Assembly (NCBI GenBank): GCA_024279035.1
Contig: JAJRSA010000003.1
Coordinates: forward strand, 1 to 32,433
Reading direction: 5' to 3'
From: Alphaproteobacteria bacterium
Lineage (GTDB): Bacteria > Pseudomonadota > Alphaproteobacteria > Micavibrionales > Micavibrionaceae
Length of the DNA stretch: 32,433 bases
Positions 1-7,598 of this stretch are shown piece by piece. The notes beneath the pieces are model-generated. The model did not search any database. It worked only from the letters and a program-made list of their open reading frames with translations, and had not been told where the DNA came from. Within the stretch, counting starts at the first letter, position 1. Each line of letters opens with the position of its first letter. The position numbers were made by a program, and so were the translations under genes.

Positions 1-140
1 CGTTGAAAGATCTTTTGCATGGCTAGAAAAATGCCGAAGACTTTGGAAAAATTGCGAAAGAAAACTTAATACATCTTTGCAAATGGTAACACTTGCTTTC
101 GCTGTGTTAATACTAAAAAGATTTTAAACAGGTTCTTAGA
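1..140 (+). mobile_element. 3' end of an IS5-type insertion sequence
   Basis: The left edge holds the last part of a transposase reading frame and a few bases after its stop. The element continues off the window to the left. Its right terminal inverted repeat should fall around 126-140, just before peptidase-like coding begins, but the matching left end is not visible, so the boundary is estimated. The element sits directly against a 5'-truncated peptidase gene, which suggests it inserted into that gene. Confidence 0.65.
2..127 (+). CDS. IS5-family transposase, C-terminal fragment
   Basis: This is an open frame cut by the window start and closed by TAA at 125-127, giving about 41 residues. 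It begins VERSFAWLEKCRRLWKNCER. This matches the conserved C-terminal block of IS5-type DDE transposases (ER-x-FAWL … RRL … E), which carries the last catalytic glutamate region. The tail has the hydrophobic pattern usual for these proteins and ends in KRF. The enzyme would catalyse cut-and-paste movement of its element. Only the end is seen, so I cannot say whether the copy is intact. The subgroup (IS427, IS1031 or other) is not resolved. The call rests on motif recognition only. Confidence 0.75.
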   Translation, partial: VERSFAWLEKCRRLWKNCERKLNTSLQMVTLAFAVLILKRF

Positions 141-1135
141 GATCGTACAGGAAAACTCAGTTCGTGGGGTGGTGTTGAATTATCCTGATTATACGAAACC
201 TGCCATTGATTGGGAAAAATATTATACAGACGCTTGGACAGTGTTTCAAGAACAGGCTCCTCAAACGATTGAGAGCGAAGAAATGAATGAGGCAATCAAT
301 CATAGTCTCAGAGTAGTATTGAATGATGGACATAGTTATTTTGCGAGTGCTGTTCATCGTGAACATGAAGGAGAAATTACCCCCCAAAAAAACAGACCCT
401 CTGCGGAGTGAAATGATCAATAATGTTGCATATCTTCGTGTTCCACAGGAAATAATTCCATGGGAAGAGGCTCTAACTTTTGCACAAGACGTACGATCTG
501 CTCTTATAGCGCTTGACTCTCAAAACCCCTCAGGATGGGTGATTGATTTAAGAGCAAGCTATGGAGGGGGAATGTGGGCAAGCTTGGTAGCGCTTTGGCC
601 GTTACTTCCAAACCAAGAGTGTGCAGGATATTTTCTATCTCCCAATCAGGATCCTCAACCGTGGGGGCCAATAGAGCATGAATCTCAGGGTGTTTGTTCT
701 CTTGAGCCTTATACATTAAAAAATAAAAACCCTGCGCTTGCTGTTCTCACAGGTAAAAATACAAATAGTGCTGGAGAAGCTATTACAATTGCGTTTAGAG
801 GGATAAAAAATGTCAAAAGTTTTGGACATGATACACAGGGATCATCAACAGGAAATGGGCAGTTTTATTTACTAGATCAAAGAAAAATTGCGTTAAACAC
901 CTCTATCATGGCAGACCGCAATCAGACTCCCTATGGTGGAAAAATTTCCCCTGATGTCCCTTTTCAAGGAAATTATGATCATCTTTTTGATGGGAGACTT
1001 TTGGAAGACTATAACCTCAGTCAAGACACACTTGTCCAAAAGGCTATGGAGTGTGTCCAAAAGGCTATGGAGTGGATTCAAAATCCAGATGTAAAGCTAA
1101 CCGCAACAGCTCAACTCCGAAAATTAGAGTTGTAA
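128..1135 (+). pseudogene. S41-family peptidase, 5'-truncated and frameshifted
   Basis: Two adjoining frames together read as an S41 (tricorn/C-terminal-processing type) serine peptidase. The first, about 139-411, gives an N-terminal helical segment (IDWEKYY) and the typical LNDGHSYF stretch. The second, from about 393 to the TAA at 1133-1135, gives VIDLRASYGGG and the nucleophile region NSAGEAITIAFRG, with the Ser followed by Ala-Gly-Glu as in the family, then GGKISPDVPF near the end. The switch from the first to the second frame needs one base fewer and falls at a run of six C and seven A (380-392). No start codon or signal peptide precedes the first frame, because transposase sequence lies there instead. 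The protein is therefore probably not made. A sequencing error at the homopolymer could explain the frameshift but not the missing 5' end. Confidence 0.75.
1033..1074 (+). repeat. 21-bp perfect tandem duplication
   Basis: Positions 1033-1053 and 1054-1074 are identical 21-base units, in frame in the peptidase remnant. They encode VQKAMEC then VQKAMEW near the C-terminus. This looks like a recent slippage duplication. Confidence 0.9.
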
Positions 1136-1161
1136 GGTTTTTTGAGTGTTGCGGGTATATC

Positions 1162-1713
1162 TCAAACCCAAACCCAGTTTTCTTTTTTGTCGTTGGGATC
1201 GAGAGGGAGGTGCGCTATAGCTGTTTGTCCAACTCTGTTATAGAAGCCATTGTCTTCGTCAAATTTATCCAAGTCTAAGGAGGGTAAAGGAAAAGAAGTA
1301 CAGTATGTACGGTTCAATTTTTGAACATATGTCTCATCATCAACTTTAATCACTTGTTTTCCATGGCGTTCATATTGATACAATACCATTGCAGGATAGT
1401 CCGAGCTTTTTTGTTCATCCCGCAGTCTTCTTATTGCTGTAAGCGTAATAAGAATAGAAAACCCCAAGTTGCTACAGAGTTCATAATCATTCAATAAAGC
1501 TTCTGTTTTAAAGCTATAAAGATCCACGTATTTTTGCATAACTCTTTTTAGTTGTAATTCATCTTTATACATATAATGATCTTCAGACTCAAAAAGGATT
1601 CGTAGTTTTTTTGTCTCTGTACTCTGTAAAGAAACCACTAACATCTGTTTTTTTTGTGCGCGAGACATAAGGAGAACATATAGGATGTTTTCTACTCTTG
1701 CAAGGGAGGCCAC
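1162..1713 (-). CDS. Hypothetical protein overlapping the upstream gene
   Basis: The predicted protein has 183 residues from a GTG start at 1711-1713. An ATG sixteen codons in (1666-1668) is an alternative start. I do not recognise the family. The N-terminal half is helical in character with a moderately hydrophobic start. A stretch around residues 80-95 (GFSILITLTAI) is hydrophobic but short for a membrane span. The C-terminal half is acidic and ends WVWV. The gene overlaps the last 22 bases of the upstream peptidoglycan-binding-like gene (stop at 1692-1694), so the two are probably co-transcribed and translationally coupled. It ends 26 bases from the convergent peptidase pseudogene. It could be an accessory or protective partner of the upstream protein, but only the gene order supports that. 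Confidence 0.6.
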   Translation of the reverse strand: MASLARVENILYVLLMSRAQKKQMLVVSLQSTETKKLRILFESEDHYMYKDELQLKRVMQKYVDLYSFKTEALLNDYELCSNLGFSILITLTAIRRLRDEQKSSDYPAMVLYQYERHGKQVIKVDDETYVQKLNRTYCTSFPLPSLDLDKFDEDNGFYNRVGQTAIAHLPLDPNDKKENWVWV

Positions 1714-2300
1714 TCTCTTTCTGGTTTACCTGCTAAACATTTGGAATAGCGTTCAGATGCTGAAGAGTGACAGACAGCACCTGCACGACGCCCTTTTTTC
1801 TTTGTTGTATTGTTACATTTTTCGGTGTCATCTACATTCTTTCTGTCACACTCAGATTTACGTTCCTCTTCTTCTTGTTCTTTCTCTTTGACGATGTCTT
1901 CTCGTTCTGGTTTGCTCATTGTTGCCCATATGCCTGCTCCAACAGCGCCCAATATCTCTAAGGTGGCGACAGCAGCCTGACTGGCGGGAATGAGGGCAGG
2001 GGCGGTGGCTACTACGAAATTCCGAGGTTTGGGGCGCGGTTTTATAAGTCGAGAGGCGAGCGTGGCCTCTGTCTCTCCGCCAGGATTAACAATACCGTCT
2101 CTTTTGAGGCTCTCCTCTTTTTGAAAACTCCAAATAGAGTCGTTGAGCTCTTGGTCAATAAATCCATTCTCGACAGGGCGCTGATATCGCCCCTCGAAAG
2201 AAAACATTTTTTTAAGATTTGTGACATCGTCTTCCTGATTGCGAAGATTATTTCCGACAGGCGCATTCAGAAGCCCTACTAATCCATTGCTGAAAAGCAT
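1692..2300 (-). CDS. Peptidoglycan-binding-like protein with four-cysteine C-terminal tail
   Basis: The predicted protein has 202 residues. The ATG at 2298-2300 is preceded at good spacing by an AAAGGA ribosome-binding site. Residues about 18-80 resemble the peptidoglycan_binding_1 fold: a helical DDVTNLKKMF segment, then WSFQKEESLKRDGIVNPGG, which matches the family's FQ…DGI-x-PGG…T signature. A weakly hydrophobic Ala/Gly/Ile-rich stretch follows (about 95-130) and may be a membrane or amphipathic segment. Next is a highly charged linker rich in Glu and Lys. The tail has four cysteines spaced C-x10-C-x14-C-x10-C. No clear signal peptide is visible. The protein could act at the cell wall or be exported by a non-Sec route. 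The function is unknown. Confidence 0.7.
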   Translation of the reverse strand: MLFSNGLVGLLNAPVGNNLRNQEDDVTNLKKMFSFEGRYQRPVENGFIDQELNDSIWSFQKEESLKRDGIVNPGGETEATLASRLIKPRPKPRNFVVATAPALIPASQAAVATLEILGAVGAGIWATMSKPEREDIVKEKEQEEEERKSECDRKNVDDTEKCNNTTKKKGRRAGAVCHSSASERYSKCLAGKPEREWPPLQE

Positions 2301-2332
2301 AATTAAAGTCCTTTAATGATGGGGGGTGAATA

Positions 2333-2354
2333 TAAAAAAGGCACAAATGTGCCT
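2333..2354 (-). terminator. Intrinsic terminator-like hairpin on the minus strand
   Basis: Read on the minus strand, AGGCAC and GTGCCT form a 6-bp stem around a four-base ATTT loop, followed by a run of six T. It can end transcripts from the nucleotidyltransferase gene upstream. It also lies between a possible promoter (2366-2395) and the ATG at 2300, so it could be an attenuator for that gene. Confidence 0.6.
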
Positions 2355-2365
2355 GTGCCAAAGAA

Positions 2366-2395
2366 TATATTCCTATATTTTTGCCTGTTTGTCAA
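2366..2395 (-). promoter_or_regulatory. Possible sigma-70 promoter for the peptidoglycan-binding-like gene
   Basis: The minus strand has a perfect TTGACA at 2395-2390, followed after 18 bases by AATATA (2371-2366). The -10 match is weak, so the call depends mainly on the -35 box and on its position about 65-95 bases upstream of the ATG at 2300. Confidence 0.3.
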
Positions 2396-2474
2396 GAGAA
2401 AACTCGTTTTTCGTCATCCGTGCCTTGTTTAAAGCTGTGGAGTTACAAAGAATGCAGAGGGGGTCTGTCGTTAT

Positions 2475-2574
2475 TGTCATTCCCTGAATTGTCGTCAGGC
2501 AATTCTAGGGGAATCCATAAGGGTTATCCTCTCTGGATCGTCCTAGAATGTGCACGCACATTCAGGCGATGACA
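2475..2574. repeat. 100-bp imperfect palindromic repeat element
   Basis: The left end (TGTCATTCCCTGAAT) is nearly the reverse complement of the right end (ATTCAGGCGATGACA). An inner pair, ATTCTAGG near 2502 and CCTAGAAT near 2542, is also complementary. The whole element could fold into one long hairpin. Its ends share TGTCAT and CCTGAA with the element at 28348-28417, which suggests one family of non-coding dispersed repeats. I see no gene in the rest of the 2301-2632 spacer. Confidence 0.65.
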
Positions 2575-2632
2575 GTGTTTCCTTGTGTTTTTGCGTAGTA
2601 AAAAAGGTGAGCTTGGCATTATTGAATACTTA

Positions 2633-3319
2633 TTAGCTCTCATTCACCTGCTCAAGCTCTTCAGGGGTGCTGATATGATGCCAGTCTCCTGTGTGTTCGA
2701 GACCATAGAGACGGTTTTGGGACTCGGCTTTGTCCATCAAAGAGAGGAAGGAAAATGCGCCCTCAGGAGAGATGTTGAAGAGGCGAGGATGACACAGGCG
2801 AATGCCTGCAAACATCATATTGCCCTCTTGGGTGTGAGAGCGATGCGCTAGCCCGTTATTCAGTATATAATCTCCAACTCCTTTGGTGAGGATCATGCGT
2901 TCAATAGGCTGTAGAGCCAAGAGAATATCCATTTCATGATCTGTCCAACGATCCGCAAGACGCGTGAAAATATCCTCTACGCCCTCTGTCCAAAAAGCAT
3001 CTCCGTTGATCACAAAAAAAGGATCATTCGTGAGCGTATGGAGCGCATTTTTAATGCCTCCTCCCGTATCGAGAAGCGTCTTCTCATGCGAAAAAGTAAT
3101 GTGAATGTCTGTACGGGAAGATAGATGCTCTACGATGATCTCGCTTTTATAGAAAAGATTAAGAGTTACATGGGTTATCCCCGCTCGTACTAATTTATCC
3201 AAAATATGATCAAGAAGAGGAGCTTCTTTCACAGGTACCATAGGCTTAGGGCATGTGTCCGTATAAGGCCGAAGCCGAGATCCCATCCCCGCCGCTAATA
3301 TAAAAGCATGTGTAAACAT
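2633..3319 (-). CDS. murU: Nucleotidyltransferase, MurU-like sugar-phosphate NTP transferase
   Basis: The predicted protein has 228 residues, with ATG at 3317-3319 preceded by AAGGAG at good spacing. It carries the nucleotide-binding signature of the NTP_transferase fold near the N-terminus (LAAGMGSRLRPYT, then CPKPMVPV with the conserved lysine at about residue 25). Further on are LLDTGGGIKNAL and the metal-binding FVINGDAFW. These features fit the short MurU group, which makes UDP-N-acetylmuramate from N-acetylmuramate 1-phosphate in peptidoglycan recycling. Close relatives act on other sugar 1-phosphates, so the substrate is inferred. In many proteobacteria murU lies beside the kinase gene amgK, and no such neighbour is seen here. 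The gene is divergent from purA and cytoplasmic. I am sure of the family and only moderately sure of the substrate. Confidence 0.85.
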   Translation of the reverse strand: MFTHAFILAAGMGSRLRPYTDTCPKPMVPVKEAPLLDHILDKLVRAGITHVTLNLFYKSEIIVEHLSSRTDIHITFSHEKTLLDTGGGIKNALHTLTNDPFFVINGDAFWTEGVEDIFTRLADRWTDHEMDILLALQPIERMILTKGVGDYILNNGLAHRSHTQEGNMMFAGIRLCHPRLFNISPEGAFSFLSLMDKAESQNRLYGLEHTGDWHHISTPEELEQVNES

Positions 3320-3499
3320 CGCTCCTTTTTAGCAGAGGAGGGGAGGGAGGAATAGAAATATATTATATCTTTGCACAGCAAGGAACTAAGCGTTCCCTCA
3401 TGACGTTGGAGTCCGCCCATAATCTCTGACATAAGATCATTTGCCCTGATGCTTAAAAAATTGCGATTAGCCTGATTTTACTATGGCTTTATGACTGCT

Positions 3500-3515
3500 T
3501 TCTGTTTAAACAGAA
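3500..3515. promoter_or_regulatory. 16-bp perfect palindrome upstream of purA
   Basis: TTCTGTTTAAACAGAA is a perfect palindrome, 45 bases upstream of the purA ATG, in the 240-bp spacer between the divergent nucleotidyltransferase and purA genes. Its place suits an operator for a dimeric regulator. I do not recognise the binding protein, and it could be chance. Confidence 0.3.
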
Positions 3516-3559
3516 CAGAGAGAGTAGATGTATATGCGGATCAATAAAGAGGTAAAAAC

Positions 3560-4855
3560 ATGACAAATGTAGCGGTGGTAGGGTCTCAGTGGGGGGATGA
3601 AGGCAAAGGGAAGATTGTGGATTGGCTTTCCTCTCGGGCTGATGTTGTTGTGCGCTTTCAAGGGGGGCATAATGCAGGGCATACGTTGGTGATTGAAGGG
3701 GTAACTTATAAGCTCCATCTGTTGCCTTCTGGTATTGTGCGTGGGAATAAACTCTCTGTGATTGGGAATGGAGTTGTAGTTGATCCATGGGCGTTGTTTG
3801 AGGAAATACAAACGGTTCAAGCCCAAGGTTTAAGGGTGACGCCTGATAACCTAATGATTGCGGATACTGCACATCTTATATTGCCTGTGCATTCTGCGAT
3901 GGATGTGGCATTGGAAGCTGCGCGTGGAAAGCGCAAGATTGGCACAACCAAGCGCGGGATAGGGCCGTGTTATGAAGATAAGATTGCACGCCGTGGGATT
4001 CGAATCTGTGATTTAAAAGACAAAACGCTTCTCAAGGAGAAGCTTGAGCGTTTAATGGATCATCATAATGCGTTATTGAAAGGCTTAGGGGCTGACCAAA
4101 TCTCTCCTGAAAGCATTTTGGAAAAGCTCGAGGAGGTTGCTGAGAAAGTTTTATCCTTTGCACACCCTGTTTGGCGTGTGCTGGATCAAAAACAAAAAGA
4201 AGGATCTCGTATTCTCTTTGAGGGGGCGCAGGGTATTATGTTGGATGTTGATCATGGGACATATCCGTTTGTGACCTCATCTAATATTGTGGCCTCTCAA
4301 GCGGCAACGGGATCTGGTATGGGGGCGAAGGCTGTGGAGTATGTCTTGGGGATTACAAAAGCCTATACAACGCGTGTGGGCGAAGGCCCTTTTCCAACAG
4401 AGCAAGACAATGATATTGGGGAGCATCTTGGTGTCAAAGGACATGAGTTTGGAACAACGACGGGACGGAAACGACGTTGTGGCTGGTTTGATGCAGTGAT
4501 GGTGCGGCAAGCGATTATACTCTCAGGGATTGATGGAATTGCTCTAACAAAACTTGATGTCTTGGATGGAATGGAAGAGATTAAAATCTGTGTAGGTTAT
4601 GAGCTTAATGGTAAAAAACTGGATTATTACCCTGCAGGGCAAGCGGATCAGGCGAATGTGATGCCTGTCTATGAGTCTATTGAGGGGTGGTCCGAGATAA
4701 CCTATGGGGCACGCAGTTGGAAAGATCTGCCAGCGCAAGCCATTAAATATGTACGCCGTATTGAAGAATTAATAGAGGCTCCTGTCTCAATGCTCTCGAC
4801 TAGCCCTGAGCGTGACGATACGATTTTAGTGACAGATCCGTTTCAGGCTCGATAG
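3560..4855 (+). CDS. purA: Adenylosuccinate synthetase
   Basis: The predicted protein has 431 residues, normal for PurA. It joins IMP and aspartate using GTP to form adenylosuccinate, the first committed step to AMP, in the cytoplasm. The N-terminal P-loop segment WGDEGKGK contains the catalytic Asp13, and GGHNAGHT contains the catalytic His41. [14 protein letters not shown] and [13 protein letters not shown] are also strongly conserved family blocks. The start is supported by AAGAGG nine or so bases upstream of the ATG. The gene stands alone: its neighbours are a divergent nucleotidyltransferase and, 68 bases downstream, the pseudokinase gene. A weak hairpin (AGATGT/ACATCT, just after the stop) is not a convincing terminator. 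Nothing unusual is seen in the protein. Confidence 0.97.
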   Translation: MTNVAVVGSQWGDEGKGKIVDWLSSRADVVVRFQGGHNAGHTLVIEGVTYKLHLLPSGIVRGNKLSVIGNGVVVDPWALFEEIQTVQAQGLRVTPDNLMIADTAHLILPVHSAMDVALEAARGKRKIGTTKRGIGPCYEDKIARRGIRICDLKDKTLLKEKLERLMDHHNALLKGLGADQISPESILEKLEEVAEKVLSFAHPVWRVLDQKQKEGSRILFEGAQGIMLDVDHGTYPFVTSSNIVASQAATGSGMGAKAVEYVLGITKAYTTRVGEGPFPTEQDNDIGEHLGVKGHEFGTTTGRKRRCGWFDAVMVRQAIILSGIDGIALTKLDVLDGMEEIKICVGYELNGKKLDYYPAGQADQANVMPVYESIEGWSEITYGARSWKDLPAQAIKYVRRIEELIEAPVSMLSTSPERDDTILVTDPFQAR

Positions 4856-4923
4856 ATTTAGATGTTTTACATCTTGGTGGTTTCATCATAGACTAGAGCG
4901 TGTAATTCTCTTTACCATGTTCA

Positions 4924-7035
4924 ATGGATGCCCTGTGTATGTCTCAAGAAAAAGCCGATCCGAAAATAGAAGAAAAAAAAGACTCTCGTTCTTCTGATTC
5001 CTTTATGTTTAAAGGGGGGGTTGAGATTTTTCCGTTTGAAGATTTATCACATCTTGCGCATGGAGGGCTAAAAGCCTGTCGCGCCAGAGGGAAAAAGGGA
5101 GAGGATTTATTTGCTGTTTTGTGTGAAAAATCTCTATTTCCGCGCACAGGGGCGGTCTCAAAATATAGATCCTTGCAGAATTTACACATGGCAAGGGTTG
5201 TGGCGTCGGGGGTTTCTGATGGTTCAAAACACACACGCGCTTTATTGTCTGAGCAGAAATACATCTATGTCTTTGAGAATGTCTATGGCATGCCATTGTG
5301 GACAGAGGGGCACTCTCTGACGATGAATTTAAGGCCAGAATTGGTGCGTCATACTATTCTTCCAACCATTGTAACGGTCTTGCAAGATTTTAAGCAAAGT
5401 GATTTTCTACATGGGTCTTTACATGCGGGGTCTTTGTATGCCCCGATGGGGGTGAAAGATATTACGAAAGGGGATCTGAGTGGGATATATGTGGGGGAAT
5501 GCCTGTCTTTGCCTTTTTCTTACGCTATGCCCTCTCTCTATCTGCCTATCTCTCGTGCGTCTGTGCCTCCTATTGGACGAGGCAGAGGGGTCTTTGAAGA
5601 TGAGATTTATAGCTTAGGAATCTTGCTTGCGGTTTTATTGCGAAAAACTGATCCGTGTGAAGGATTTACAGAGACAGAAATTTTGCACGCTAAAATTAAT
5701 CAAGGCTCGTATCAGGCTATTGTGGGGGATAATCGTATTGATGTTTATTTCCTCAATGCGTTGCGGGGAATGTTACAGGATAATTCTGACCAGCGCTGGA
5801 CATTAGATGATGTGGCTCAATGGATTGATGGGCAGAGAATTGGCTCAAAGCAGGGAGGCTTTAAAAAGCTAAATGCCAACCGCCCTTTATCTTTTAATCA
5901 CAAGACCTATGTGCGCCCAGAAATTTTAGCGTTTGATTTTCAGGATAATATTGCTGAAGCGCACCAGCTCATCACGGGAGGAGAGCTTGAAAAATGGATT
6001 ACGCGGTCGATTGCAAATCCTGCGCTGAAATCGCATTTACAAATTGCATTGGATAATGCAGATAAATATGGACAAAAAGCAGGGTATATGGAGCGTAAAG
6101 TAGCGCAGGTCTCTTTGATGCTTAATAGCTATTCTCCCGTCTTTTATAAAGAAACACAATTTTTGCCTGATGGGTTTGGGGTCTCTTTTGGGTCGGCTCT
6201 GGCGCAAGGAGAAGAAATATCCTCTTATGCAGAAATTATGGATATGAATCTTATTCCGTTTTGGATAGAGCATCAAGACAAAGGCGCTGTGGATGCAGCT
6301 GTCATGCTTGCGAGTCTAGAGGCTTGTCGCATGAGCTTAAAGCAGTCAGGCATTGGATATGGGCTGGAGAGATGTGTCTATCTCTTATGCGACGATGCGC
6401 CGTGCCTTAGTCCCACCCTTTCAAACTATTACGTAAAAACTCCAGAAGATTATTTTTGGGCGCTTGATGATATGTGTTTGAATAAGACAATGCCTGAACG
6501 GATTATTGATCGTCATGTCGCCGCTTTCTTGTCTGTCCGAGATTCTCAAATGATTGATGCTTATATGGTAGATATAAACGCAAAGATCCCCCATGTGCGT
6601 GCGATGTCTATTTTGCGTATGTTTGCGACGATGCAGTTTCGATCTAAGTTGGAGAAGGCCGTTGGGATTTCTAATTGGGTGGTTGATACTTTATCACAGC
6701 CTTTGATGGAGCGTCTCCATGATCGTCTTTTAAGACAGAAAGTGATGGTGCGCTTAAAGAAATTAGCGAACGAAGGGGATATTGTGGCGATTGCCGCGTT
6801 GTTTGAGAAAGATACGGCTTTGCGCAAGGATCATGAGGATTATACCATGGCGATGGCAAATTATCAGGAGTTGCTGCAACAAGAACAAGTGTTGGATTAT
6901 AATATAGAACATAATAAGCGCTATGGTCAGGGCGCGGGACGGGAAGTGGCGTCTATTGTGTCGGCCGCACTCTCTTTTCTCATTGTGCTGATCACACTCT
7001 TTGTCTTTTTTGGTGATAAATTGTTGGGAGGGTAA
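4924..7035 (+). CDS. Membrane-anchored protein with degenerate protein-kinase domain
   Basis: The predicted protein has 703 residues. The first 300 or so residues follow the bacterial Ser/Thr kinase fold in outline. The catalytic-loop position reads HGSLHAGSLY (about 163-172), EDEIYSLGILL (about 225-235) matches the helix-F DxYSLG block, and RWTLDDVAQWI (about 291) is the usual end of the domain. The key residues are missing: there is no HRD aspartate, no catalytic-loop Asn, no DFG, and the VAxK lysine position reads AVLC. It is therefore probably a pseudokinase that binds rather than phosphorylates. Residues about 310-660 are a large uncharacterised helical region, and residues about 676-698 form one transmembrane helix near the C-terminus. 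The gene lies 9 bases ahead of a small membrane protein gene, and both precede the Tad pilus genes. The start is uncertain: ATG at 4939 is also possible, and no strong ribosome-binding site is seen. Confidence 0.75.
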   Translation: MDALCMSQEKADPKIEEKKDSRSSDSFMFKGGVEIFPFEDLSHLAHGGLKACRARGKKGEDLFAVLCEKSLFPRTGAVSKYRSLQNLHMARVVASGVSDGSKHTRALLSEQKYIYVFENVYGMPLWTEGHSLTMNLRPELVRHTILPTIVTVLQDFKQSDFLHGSLHAGSLYAPMGVKDITKGDLSGIYVGECLSLPFSYAMPSLYLPISRASVPPIGRGRGVFEDEIYSLGILLAVLLRKTDPCEGFTETEILHAKINQGSYQAIVGDNRIDVYFLNALRGMLQDNSDQRWTLDDVAQWIDGQRIGSKQGGFKKLNANRPLSFNHKTYVRPEILAFDFQDNIAEAHQLITGGELEKWITRSIANPALKSHLQIALDNADKYGQKAGYMERKVAQVSLMLNSYSPVFYKETQFLPDGFGVSFGSALAQGEEISSYAEIMDMNLIPFWIEHQDKGAVDAAVMLASLEACRMSLKQSGIGYGLERCVYLLCDDAPCLSPTLSNYYVKTPEDYFWALDDMCLNKTMPERIIDRHVAAFLSVRDSQMIDAYMVDINAKIPHVRAMSILRMFATMQFRSKLEKAVGISNWVVDTLSQPLMERLHDRLLRQKVMVRLKKLANEGDIVAIAALFEKDTALRKDHEDYTMAMANYQELLQQEQVLDYNIEHNKRYGQGAGREVASIVSAALSFLIVLITLFVFFGDKLLGG

Positions 7036-7044
7036 GGTGTAGTC

Positions 7045-7509
7045 ATGAAAAAAATAATTACAATTCTTCTGGTGTCTGTGGTCTTAATCGCTGTTTTACC
7101 GACGAGCTTATTGTTATTTGTCGGGATGATGCCCTCTGTTGCCGCTTTTTTTATTGATAAGACCAGACAGCAATTGAAAGCGATGACGGTGGGGTGTTTA
7201 AACTTCGCCGCGTGTTTTCCCTATTGGCTGACATTGGTCTCTTCTGGTCATACGATGGATTTAGCGTGGGAGATACTTTCTCCTACCAGTATGAGCCTCA
7301 TGTATACAGGGGCTCTTGCGGGCTATACTGTAGAGTGGGGGGTATCTTTGGTTGTCTCTGTGGCTATGGTTCAAAAAGGGAAGGGGAAATTAAGATCGGT
7401 CAGGAAACAAAAAGAAAAAACAATTGAACGATGGGGGAGTGAAGTTACAGGAGAGTATCGTTTAGATGAATATGGCTTCCCTGTTTTGGAGGAAGAGGAG
7501 GATGTATAA
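7045..7509 (+). CDS. Small membrane protein paired with the pseudokinase
   Basis: The predicted protein has 154 residues. The N-terminal helix (about 4-27) is followed by MPSVAAFFIDKTRQQ, a second hydrophobic segment (about 46-66) and a third (about 84-110). The C-terminal 40 residues are hydrophilic, first basic (KGKGKLRSVRKQKEK) and then strongly acidic (LEEEEDV). The protein is predicted to sit in the inner membrane with an exposed charged tail. I do not recognise a named family. It begins 9 bases after the pseudokinase stop, so the pair is probably one transcript and may form a complex. It lies 177 bases ahead of flp. A pilus role is inferred from position only. Confidence 0.7.
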   Translation: MKKIITILLVSVVLIAVLPTSLLLFVGMMPSVAAFFIDKTRQQLKAMTVGCLNFAACFPYWLTLVSSGHTMDLAWEILSPTSMSLMYTGALAGYTVEWGVSLVVSVAMVQKGKGKLRSVRKQKEKTIERWGSEVTGEYRLDEYGFPVLEEEEDV

Positions 7510-7571
7510 AATTTGAAATAAATACATCTCTAAAATGATCTATAAGTCTATGAAATTATGCTGAAAATAAA

Positions 7572-7598
7572 AAGATAAAGCTTTATCTTCTTTTAACG
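7572..7598 (+). terminator. Palindromic hairpin with short T tract after the pseudokinase pair
   Basis: AAGATAAAG and CTTTATCTT (7572-7589) form an 18-bp perfect palindrome followed by CTTTTAA. It may be a weak terminator ending the pseudokinase/membrane-protein transcript, or a protein-binding palindrome ahead of flp. The stem is A/T-rich and the T tract is short. Confidence 0.35.

Noticed and set aside
3990-4010. GATTCGAATC-like stretch resembling a tRNA T-arm
   Set aside because: It lies inside purA in the correct reading frame, and no cloverleaf surrounds it.
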